Origin: Fimbriimonas sp. | GTDB taxonomy: Bacteria; Armatimonadota; Fimbriimonadia; Fimbriimonadales; Fimbriimonadaceae | Assembly (NCBI GenBank): GCA_030447945.1 | Contig: JAUJNV010000073.1 | Span: 1,438-9,644, forward strand | Length of the DNA stretch: 8,207 nt | Direction: 5' to 3' | Part shown: positions 1-5,955 of the stretch, piece by piece | Position numbering within the stretch: the first letter of the stretch is position 1 | How the letters are laid out: each line of letters begins with the position of its first letter | Position numbers and translations under genes: made by a program | Notes under the pieces: generated by a model | What the model saw: the letters and a program-made list of their open reading frames with translations, nothing else | What the model was told of the DNA's origin: nothing | The model's database searches: none

Positions 1-1
1 C

Positions 2-934
2 CTAACGCCCTCTTCGAGCCCTATACCTCAGCACGATCGCCACCGAGTTCAACGTGAGCAGCACACCGAGCAGGACGAGGATTGCGGCCGCCGCCGCCTC
101 GTGGTAGCCCGTCTGCGGACGCGACGACCAGTCGAAGATCTGAATGGGGAGCACCGTGAACTTGTCTCCCAGCCCGGTCGGCACGGCGGCGATGTAGGTC
201 ACCGCTCCGACCACGATCAGCGGCGCGGTCTCGCCCATCGCGCGCGAGACGCTCAGGATGATGCCCGTCAGGATGCCGGGGAGCGCGGCGGGGATCACTT
301 GGCGGCGGATCGTCTGCCAGCGGGTGGCCCCCAGCGCGTAGGACCCATCGCGGTAGGAGCTGGGCACGGCGCGCAGGGCCTCCTGCGAGACGATGATCAC
401 CATCGGCAGGATCAGCAGGCTCATCGTGAGCGCGCCCGCGAGAATCGTCCGCCCAAGCCCGGGCATCTGGAACCAGCCTAGGTCCAGCCCCCGCACGAAG
501 AGGGCGAGCCCCAGCAGCCCGTACACGATGGACGGCACGCCCGCGAGATTTGCGATATTGAGCTGGATGAACTCCGTCAGCCGGCTCTTTCGCGTTCGGT
601 ACTCCTCCAGGTAGATGGCGGCCGCCACGCCCACGGGCACCGCGATCATCGCCGTGAGGGCGATCACCCAAAGCGTTCCCGAGAGCGCCGCCTTGATCCC
701 CGCCCGACTAGGGATGCGGGACGTGTAGCTCGTCATGAACTGCGCGCTCAGCCGCTCCCAGCCGTCCCGCACGACGCTCCAGAGGAGCAGCACCAAGAGC
801 GCGCCCGCGATCACGATCGCCGCGAGGCACACATAACCGAACACGCGATCCGCCGCTCGGCGCCCCGGCGCGATCCTCGCACGGTCCGCGACCTTCACCT
901 TGACGGGACCGGCTTGCGGCAGCGCGGCGCTCAT
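2..934 (-). CDS. pstA: Phosphate ABC transporter permease PstA
   Basis: Inner-membrane permease that pairs with PstC to form the phosphate channel of the PstSCAB transporter, driven by the PstB ATPase. The 310-residue product has a hydrophilic N-terminus, a first membrane segment at about residues 33-55, and further segments near 84-108, 128-148, 163-183, 216-240 and 282-303. The permease EAA loop lies at about 185-240, beginning EALRAVPSSYRDGSYALGA and continuing to SRAMGETAPLI, a PstA-typical ending. The length is normal for PstA. The stop codon is TAG at 4-2, so the gene is complete. I chose the ATG at 934 because it overlaps the pstC stop as ATGA, implying translational coupling. The same frame stays open upstream to 1780, but that part runs antiparallel in frame to nothing recognisable and shadows pstC. 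pstB is expected just beyond the left edge. Confidence 0.97.
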   Translation of the reverse strand: MSAALPQAGPVKVKVADRARIAPGRRAADRVFGYVCLAAIVIAGALLVLLLWSVVRDGWERLSAQFMTSYTSRIPSRAGIKAALSGTLWVIALTAMIAVPVGVAAAIYLEEYRTRKSRLTEFIQLNIANLAGVPSIVYGLLGLALFVRGLDLGWFQMPGLGRTILAGALTMSLLILPMVIIVSQEALRAVPSSYRDGSYALGATRWQTIRRQVIPAALPGILTGIILSVSRAMGETAPLIVVGAVTYIAAVPTGLGDKFTVLPIQIFDWSSRPQTGYHEAAAAAILVLLGVLLTLNSVAIVLRYRARRGR

Positions 935-1887
935 GCGTACACCGTCCGGAACCGCTTCACGAGCCGCGCGGCGAGGATGTTCAGGCACATCGTGATCGCG
1001 AAGAGCGTCATGCCTACCGCGAAGATCGTGAGGTAGGCGGTGCTGCCCGCCGGGACGTCCCCCTTGCTGATCCGCACGATGTAGGCCGTCATCGTCTCGA
1101 TGCTCTGCCGGGGGTCCGCCGTGAGGTTGGGCGTCTGCCCCGCCGCCAGCGTCACGGCCATCGTCTCTCCGACCGCGCGGGAAATGGCGAGAATGAAGGA
1201 GGCCATGACGCCGGAGAGCGCGGCGGGCACGACGATCTTCGTGGTCACCTCGAGCTTGGTCGACCCTAGCCCGTAAGCCCCTTCCCGCATCGTCTTCGGC
1301 ACCGCCGTAAGAGCGTCCTCGCAGAGAGACGAGACAAGGGGCAGCACCATGATGCCGACGACGATCATCCCCGAGAGCGCGTTGAACACCTCGACCTCGG
1401 GAATGAACCGCCGCAGGAGCGGCGTAATGTGCATGAGCGCGAAGTAGCCGTACACCACCGTCGGCACCCCCGCGAGTATCTCCAGCAGGGGTTTGAGGAG
1501 GTTGCGCACCCGCGGGCTCGCGTATTCGCTCAGGTAGATCGCCGACATCAGCCCCAGAGGCACCGCGATGATGGCGGAGCCCACCGTGATCATCAGCGTT
1601 CCCGAGATCAAGGGCAGGATGCCAAAGCTCTGGGGCTTGATGATGGGGCTCCACTCGGTGCCGGTGAAGAACTCCCTCGCGGTGACCTCGGGCCGCCCAA
1701 AGAACGCGATCGCCTCGCGCGCGAGCACGAGCACGATCCCGAGCGTCGTCAGCACGGACAGGGCGGCGCACACGAAGCACACCGCCTTGATGATCCGTTC
1801 TTTGAGCGACCGCGTCGGCACACCGTCGGCCGCGCCGCCTTTGTGTCGCGCACCCCGGGACGGGAGAACAGGGGGAATGGCGGCCAC
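931..1887 (-). CDS. pstC: Phosphate ABC transporter permease PstC
   Basis: The second permease subunit of the high-affinity phosphate transporter. The 318-residue product has a basic, Pro/Gly-rich cytoplasmic N-terminus (residues 1-30) followed by six likely membrane segments near 34-56, 90-116, 132-155, 168-187, 218-236 and 283-305. The periplasmic loop after the first segment contains FFTGTEWSP, usual for PstC. The EAA loop spans about 190-245, with EDALTAVPKTMREGAYGLG and then AISRAVGETMAV. The start is a GTG at 1887, five bases after the pstS TAA, with a GGAG about ten bases upstream. An alternative in-frame GTG at 1821 (residue 23) would give 296 residues but lacks a clear ribosome site. 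It overlaps pstA by four bases (ATGA) and belongs to the same operon. Confidence 0.97.
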   Translation of the reverse strand: MAAIPPVLPSRGARHKGGAADGVPTRSLKERIIKAVCFVCAALSVLTTLGIVLVLAREAIAFFGRPEVTAREFFTGTEWSPIIKPQSFGILPLISGTLMITVGSAIIAVPLGLMSAIYLSEYASPRVRNLLKPLLEILAGVPTVVYGYFALMHITPLLRRFIPEVEVFNALSGMIVVGIMVLPLVSSLCEDALTAVPKTMREGAYGLGSTKLEVTTKIVVPAALSGVMASFILAISRAVGETMAVTLAAGQTPNLTADPRQSIETMTAYIVRISKGDVPAGSTAYLTIFAVGMTLFAITMCLNILAARLVKRFRTVYA

Positions 1888-1892
1888 GGGCG

Positions 1893-2942
1893 TTAAGCTC
1901 CGGTCTTGCCCTTGAGCACGTCTTCGATCGGCGTCCCGCCCTTCACGCCCCTAAAGGCCGAGCCCGTCGTCTTCTTCTCCAGCCGCTCAAGGGCCAGCGT
2001 ATACGCTTCGTCCGGCAGGGGCACGTACCCGACGGAAGTGATGAGCTCTTTGCCCTCCGTCATGAGGTACCGCAGCATGGCTCCGACGGCGGGCTTCTCC
2101 TCGAGCGACTTCTTGTTGACGTAGAGAAGGAGCGGGCGAGAGAGGGGTTTGTACGTCCCGTTCGCGATCGTCTCGGGGGACGGGGTGATGCCATCGATGG
2201 CCACGAGCTTCAGCTTGTCCTTGTTCTGCTCGTAGTACGCGTAGCCGAAGTAGCCGAGCGAGAACTCGTCGCCGCTCACGCCCGTCACCAGCACGTTGTC
2301 ATCCTCGCTCTGTTGGTAGTCCTTACGGCTCTTGCCCTCCTCGCCGACGATCTCGTCGGTGAAGTAGTCGAAGGTTCCGGAGTCGGTGCCGGGACCGTAG
2401 AGCTTGATCTTCTCGGCGGGGAAGCCCGGGCGTACGTCGGCCCAGGTCTTGGCCGCCGTGTCAGGACTCCAGATCTTCTTCAACTCGGCCACGGTCAGGT
2501 CCGTCGCGAAGCCATTGCTCGGGTGGACCACCACGGATAGGCCGTCGAACGCGACCGGGATCTCCACGAACTCGATCCCGTTCTTCTTGCAGGCCTCGAT
2601 CTCCTCGTCCTTGATGGGCCGAGAGGCGTTGGCGATGTCGATCTCGCCCGCCGAGAACTTCTTGAATCCTCCCCCCGTGCCCGAGGTCGCCACCGTCGGC
2701 TTGACGTCCGGCTGGGTCTTGCCGAACTCTTCGGCCACGGCCTCCATAATCGGGGAGACGGTGCTGGATCCGTCGGCGGAAACTTCGCCCGAGAGATTGC
2801 CGCCGCCGGACGCCGTGCCGCCCTGAGTGGCCGTTCCGCTCGTTGCCGTGCTACCGGCCTTTTCGCCGCAGCCCACCCAGAGTAATCCGCCAACCGCCAC
2901 GAGCGCGAACGCGCCCACCGTGAGAGTGCCTTTGCCCATCAT
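1893..2942 (-). CDS. pstS: Phosphate-binding lipoprotein PstS (SphX-like)
   Basis: Extracytoplasmic receptor that binds phosphate and hands it to PstC/PstA. With the ATG at 2942 the product is 349 residues. It has a lipoprotein signal peptide ending LLWVGC (acylated Cys25; the Trp at -3 is unusual for a lipobox). A Ser/Thr/Gly-rich flexible linker follows (about 26-50). The solute-binding fold then shows the phosphate-pocket motifs ADGSSTV (56-62), SGTGGGF (87-93), ASRPI (106-110) and GPGTDSGTFDYF (183-194). A short Gly/Lys-rich tail extends past the fold. The frame is open to a GTG at 2951, giving 352 residues, but that codon lies inside the Shine-Dalgarno sequence. First gene of the pst operon, preceded by a Pho box. 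Confidence 0.96.
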   Translation of the reverse strand: MMGKGTLTVGAFALVAVGGLLWVGCGEKAGSTATSGTATQGGTASGGGNLSGEVSADGSSTVSPIMEAVAEEFGKTQPDVKPTVATSGTGGGFKKFSAGEIDIANASRPIKDEEIEACKKNGIEFVEIPVAFDGLSVVVHPSNGFATDLTVAELKKIWSPDTAAKTWADVRPGFPAEKIKLYGPGTDSGTFDYFTDEIVGEEGKSRKDYQQSEDDNVLVTGVSGDEFSLGYFGYAYYEQNKDKLKLVAIDGITPSPETIANGTYKPLSRPLLLYVNKKSLEEKPAVGAMLRYLMTEGKELITSVGYVPLPDEAYTLALERLEKKTTGSAFRGVKGGTPIEDVLKGKTGA

Positions 2943-2946
2943 GCCC

Positions 2947-2954
2947 ATCACCTC
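2947..2954 (-). promoter_or_regulatory. Ribosome binding site deciding the pstS start
   Basis: The minus strand reads GAGGTGATGGGCATGATG. GAGGTGAT matches the extended anti-Shine-Dalgarno complement. GAGG ends 8 nt before the ATG at 2942, which is ideal spacing, and 11 nt before the ATG at 2939. The GTG at 2951 and the ATG at 2948, which would give the longest frames, are part of the ribosome site itself and are unlikely starts. Confidence 0.75.
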
Positions 2955-2982
2955 GCGAAGCGTATTGAAAGCTACCGAACGG

Positions 2983-3001
2983 CTGTTAAGTCTTTGTTAA
3001 G
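2983..3001 (-). promoter_or_regulatory. Pho box upstream of pstS (two TTAACA repeats)
   Basis: On the minus strand the sequence is CTTAACAAAGACTTAACAG, two exact TTAACA hexamers separated by 5 bp, giving an 11-bp period of about one helical turn. This matches the direct-repeat sites of PhoB/PhoP-family regulators: TTAACA-like hexamers with 5-bp spacers in Bacillus PhoP sites and YTTAAYY-type octamers with 3-bp spacers in cyanobacterial SphR sites. It lies about 40-60 bp upstream of the pstS start. A further 11-bp step downstream (TCGGTA) is degenerate, so only one clear dimer site is seen. I could not assign a convincing -10 element; CAATAC at 2967-2962 is a weak candidate. Confidence 0.8.
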
Positions 3002-3023
3002 GCCGCCGCGCGTGAGGCGCACA

Positions 3024-4568
3024 CTATCCGGTGCTTTGCATCGCGGCGGCGATGCCCGCGATGCTCTGCAGCATCGCCTCCCGCCACTCGCCGGCTTGCT
3101 CCTCTTCGCTCAGCCCTTCCCAGGCGTTCATCAGCGAAACCTGCACCGCGCTCAGGGGGAGCACCGCTGGGTTGCGGAACTCGACGGTGCGCCGGACGAC
3201 GGGCGCGTTCTCCAGCAGCTCCTTCGCCCCGGTGATCTCCAGCACCATTCGGCAGGTCCTGTCGTACTCGGCTTCGATGAGCCCCTGGAGGCGCTCGCTC
3301 AACTCGCGGGGCTGCACGCGTGCGGCGTACATCCTCGCCGTCGGCAGGTGAGCGCGCACCAGCTCCAGCGCTACGTTGTCGACAACCGTACGGAAGAAGG
3401 GCCAATCCTTGTACATTTCTCGCAGAGTTTCCAGACGTTGCGGATCGTCGCCCGCGAAGCTCCAGAGGCCCGTGCCCATTCCGTACCATCCCACGAGCAC
3501 GGCCCGGCTCTGCACCCACGCGAAGTTCCACGGGATGGCCCGCAGCCCTTCGATGCCCGAGAGCGCCTTTCCCGGGCGGAACACCGGCCGGGAAGCGATG
3601 GGAAGGAGGCTGATGTGCTCGATCGGCGTCGCCTGGGTGTAGAAGCACCAGAAGTCGGGATCGTCGTAGACGAGCGCGCGGTATGCGGCGCGCGACGCAT
3701 TTTCCATCTCCTCCATCACAGACCTATACTTTTCTTCGGCGTCGGGGCTACCGTCGGCGCCTCGGGCCGCGGTGAGGACCGCGCTCACGATCTGCTCCAG
3801 GTGGCGATGCGCGATAGGCGGCAGGGAGTAGCGGAAGGAGATCACCTCTCCTTGCTCCGTGAAGCGGATCCGCCCCCCAAAGGAGCCCGCCGGCTGCGAG
3901 AGGATCGCACGATTGGCCCGTCCGCCGCCCCGGCCGACCGTGCCGCCCCGGCCGTGGAAGAGGCGCATCGGAACGCCTGTTTCCCGTGAAACTCCCGCCA
4001 GCGCCGCCAAAGTGGACTGCAGCGCCCAGTTCGCCGCGAGATAGCCGCCATCCTTGCTGGAGTCGGAGTAGCCGAGCATGACTTCCTGGAAGCCTCCTCG
4101 CGCCTTGAGCTGTCCCTCGTACGCCGCATTCGATAGCAGATCCCGCATCAGGCCGGCGCAGGCGTGGAGATCGGAAATGGTCTCGAACAGGGGTACCACG
4201 TCCAGCTCGCTTTCGACACCGCCATCGGCCCCCACCCGCAACAGGCCCGCTTCCTTCATGAAGAGCAGGACCTCCAGCAGATCGCTTACTCCATGGGTCA
4301 TCGAGACGACGTAGGTGGTAACCGCCTTTGCGGAGAATTCGTGGCGGGCGCGTCGTATGACGCCAAAAACGTCGAGGACGCGGTGCAGCTCTTCCGAGCC
4401 GACGTAACTCGGCGGGAGCAGCGGTCTCGGATTGTGCAGCTCCCTGGTCAATAGTTGGACTTTGTCGTCCTCGGAAAGATCCCCGTAGGCCTGATCGCCC
4501 GACAACACCCCGGCCGCGGTAAGCGCTTCATGGACCGCCTTGGCGTGCTCGTCGCTGTGCTGGCGGAT
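3024..4568 (-). CDS. ppc: PEP carboxylase C-terminal part (intact frame)
   Basis: Continuous frame of about 514 residues from IRQHSDEHAKAV to the stop. It carries the C-terminal catalytic half of the enzyme: VMLGYSDSSKDGG (4044-4082), the glycine-rich active-site loop FHGRGGTVGRGGG (3921-3959), RFTEQGEVISFRYS just after it, the TPIEHISLLPIASRP region, and IPWNFAWVQSR. The protein ends MQSTG. The family normally ends QNTG, with the C-terminal glycine at the active site, so this is an Asn-to-Ser variant of a nearly invariant tail. Nothing else in this half looks damaged. On its own this fragment lacks the catalytic His and GGDRD loop and would not be active. Confidence 0.88.
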   Translation of the reverse strand: MRQHSDEHAKAVHEALTAAGVLSGDQAYGDLSEDDKVQLLTRELHNPRPLLPPSYVGSEELHRVLDVFGVIRRARHEFSAKAVTTYVVSMTHGVSDLLEVLLFMKEAGLLRVGADGGVESELDVVPLFETISDLHACAGLMRDLLSNAAYEGQLKARGGFQEVMLGYSDSSKDGGYLAANWALQSTLAALAGVSRETGVPMRLFHGRGGTVGRGGGRANRAILSQPAGSFGGRIRFTEQGEVISFRYSLPPIAHRHLEQIVSAVLTAARGADGSPDAEEKYRSVMEEMENASRAAYRALVYDDPDFWCFYTQATPIEHISLLPIASRPVFRPGKALSGIEGLRAIPWNFAWVQSRAVLVGWYGMGTGLWSFAGDDPQRLETLREMYKDWPFFRTVVDNVALELVRAHLPTARMYAARVQPRELSERLQGLIEAEYDRTCRMVLEITGAKELLENAPVVRRTVEFRNPAVLPLSAVQVSLMNAWEGLSEEEQAGEWREAMLQSIAGIAAAMQSTG

Positions 4569-5160
4569 TGACGAGGTGGAAGCCGAAGGTCTCCACCTGC
4601 CGAATGAGGTGGGCAGCCGTCCGCGACGGGCGATGCTCTCGGCGCGGTTCTCTGCGAGGTTGCCGGACCAGGCGCAGATCGGCGCGAGCAGCTCTCGGAG
4701 CTCGCATAGCCTACATCGGCGAGCCAGGGTTGGGCACGGCGCAGATTGCGAATTTGGCCCAGGGCGTTCGTGAGACGGGCCTCGACGATGAGGAGCTTGA
4801 GCACATAGGGCTTGTGAGTAGCGCTGAATCTGCTCCGGGGAAGCTTCCAGCGCGGCGGCCTCCGCTTCGACGGACGCCCGCAGGCCTCGTCCACCGGGAC
4901 GAGTCACGCTCTGCGTCAGCTCTTCCGAAGCGTGGCGACTCTCCGCTTGTAGGTACCGAGGGCGAGTCGCGTGCTGCGGAGGGTGTCCGGTCACTTCGGG
5001 CGTCACGTTCGCTTCGTCCCGATCGCCGCCGACCCAGGAGCGGATAGGTGAGCAGCGGGCACTTCGAACACCTCTCCCGGATACGCCGCCTCCAGGGCCT
5101 CCTGGAGGTCCCGGTGCAGCCAATGGCACGACCTCCATGATCGTGCGCCGAAAGTAAAGC
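4566..5160 (-). other. ppc: Cluster of small indels in ppc
   Basis: The family sequence can be followed only by switching frame. In order on the minus strand the pieces are LYFRRTIMEVVP (from about 5158), WLHRDLQEALEAAYPGEV (from 5122), LLTY (5055), SWVGGDRD (5039), HKPYVLKLLIVEARL (4816), LLA (4691), DLRLVRQ (4680), LAENRAESIARRG (4658), HLIRQVETFGFHLVN (4611) and IRQHSDEHAKAV (4568). Breaks therefore fall near 5160, 5123, 5056, 5042, 4815, 4694, 4685, 4660, 4613 and 4566. Most look like single-base gains or losses; the last looks like a loss of about 8 bases. Between 5020 and 4985 there also appear to be compensating losses that leave the frame unchanged. Confidence 0.8.
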
Positions 5161-5802
5161 GTTGTTGCGCATCGCCTCCGGCACCGTGAGGTGGCCGCGC
5201 GCATCCTCGTCCGTCTGCCAGAGTCCGGTCAGGGTGCGTTCGATCTCTCCAGAGCGATCCTCGGGCTCCAGGCGCTGGGTCAGCGACGGCTTGGCCTCGG
5301 CTTCCGCGAGCAGGAGGGCGATCCCCTGAAGCTTGTCCAAGACCGCTTTACGCTTGGCCTCAGTCGGGTGTGCGGTCAGCGTAGGGGCGATTTCGATCCG
5401 CGCCACGAGCGCGCGGGCCTCCTCTGCCGCCGGGTCCCCCTTCTCCTTCAGCGCACGCCGCCCTCCGAGATGGACTTCGCGCCGAGGCCCCCGCCCCTCC
5501 CGCTCGCGGTTCACCCGCACGATCTCCTTCTGCTCGGCCGTGTTCACTAGCTGGAAGACCACGGTAAAGGCCCGCGCCACTCGCCGCGCCAGAGCGGGGT
5601 CCGCCAGCTCCGGGTGGCGCTCCGTGAGGGGTCTTGGGTCGTCCCCCTCCGCCAGCAGCGCGCGCGCCAACCGCACCAGCTCCGGCCCCTCCTGCTCCAG
5701 CAGCACCGTCCCCAGCAGCTCGTCGAGCCGCCGCACATCGGCGCTGAGGCTCTCGGAGAGCCCGTAGGCTCCCGGGTCGAGCCGGAGAAAAGGTGATGCC
5801 AT
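5158..5802 (-). CDS. ppc: PEP carboxylase N-terminal part (intact frame)
   Basis: First intact segment of the broken ppc locus, about 215 residues in one frame. It contains LVNTAEQKEIVRVNRERE (about 85-102) and TAHPTEAKRK (143-152), where His145 corresponds to the invariant catalytic histidine of PEP carboxylase. It continues through the conserved ITGLWQTDE-like stretch (seen as LTGLWQTDEDARG). The ATG at 5802 is preceded by AGGGTG with short spacing. The upstream minus-strand sequence has no convincing promoter. The frame remains open past 5158 to 4711, but the residues there no longer resemble the enzyme except for a short LLTY stretch. Confidence 0.85.
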
Positions 5803-5855
5803 CGCACCCTAGCCTATCCTAATAGGCCCCCGGATGGCGGAGCCGCGCCGCGGCG

Positions 5856-5955
5856 GTAGCCGCGGGATGTTCGTGCCTGCGAGAGCTCCCGTATGCCCGA
5901 AGCGTCGTGGGCGAAAGGGACGCTCTTGCGCAGGCACGAACCATCCTGCGGTTAC
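5856..5955. repeat. ~100-nt near-perfect palindrome between peptidase gene and ppc
   Basis: GTTCGTGCCTGCG (5869-5881) is perfectly complementary to CGCAGGCACGAAC (5929-5941). Outwards, 5856-5868 pairs with 5943-5955 after a one-base bulge (C5942), with only two imperfect positions: 5864 against 5947 and 5859 against 5952. Both would be G-U pairs in a plus-strand RNA and A-C mismatches in a minus-strand RNA. Inwards, AGAGC/GCTCT (5882-5886 with 5922-5926), TCCC/GGGA (5887-5890 with 5917-5920) and GCCC/GGGC (5895-5898 with 5909-5912) continue the stem to a 10-nt loop. The total is about 39 pairs. The outer arm contains the peptidase stop codon (5954-5952). No U-tract follows on either strand, so it is not a canonical intrinsic terminator. 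Confidence 0.85.

Larger units (their letters stand above)
3024..5802 (-). pseudogene. ppc: Phosphoenolpyruvate carboxylase, frame-disrupted
   Basis: PEP carboxylase makes oxaloacetate and phosphate from PEP and bicarbonate, refilling the TCA cycle; the enzyme is cytosolic. The locus spans 2779 nt, enough for about 920 residues and in the family's size range, but it is not a multiple of three. It starts at the ATG at 5802 and ends at the TAG at 3026-3024. N-terminal and C-terminal parts are clean, but the middle (about 4566-5160) needs some ten frame changes to follow the conserved protein. The enzyme is unmistakable from TAHPTEA, GGDRD, GYSDSSKDGG and FHGRGGTVGRGGG. I call it disrupted as given, but consensus or assembly error is a serious alternative because no stop codon interrupts any used segment. 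A long frame from an ATG at 5204 to 3024 looks like a gene of 726 residues; its first third is mostly out-of-frame translation. It sits 81 nt upstream of pstS but has its own gap and is probably a separate unit. Confidence 0.9.

Noticed and set aside
935..1780. 592-residue open frame joining pstA to upstream sequence on the minus strand
   Set aside because: Only the part after the ATG at 934 resembles PstA. The upstream part overlaps pstC in another frame and is Arg/His-rich shadow translation.
2994..3989. 331-residue plus-strand open frame
   Set aside because: It lies opposite the well-conserved C-terminal half of ppc; composition is typical of an antisense shadow in GC-rich DNA.
4566..5160. 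Programmed frameshifting in ppc
   Set aside because: About ten shifts in both directions without slippery sequences cannot be programmed recoding.
5814..5951. Stop-codon readthrough of the peptidase into the hairpin
   Set aside because: The frame stays open for 45 codons after the TAA, but this is unremarkable at this GC content and the residues show no conserved pattern.
5856..5955. Integron attC site
   Set aside because: An attC site begins with an AAC-type box and ends with a GTT-type box; here the perfect core begins GTTCG and ends CGAAC on either strand. No integrase or cassette genes are nearby.
5856..5955. Intrinsic terminator for the peptidase gene
   Set aside because: The stem is much longer than usual and no run of T follows on the minus strand; the sequence after it is GC-rich.
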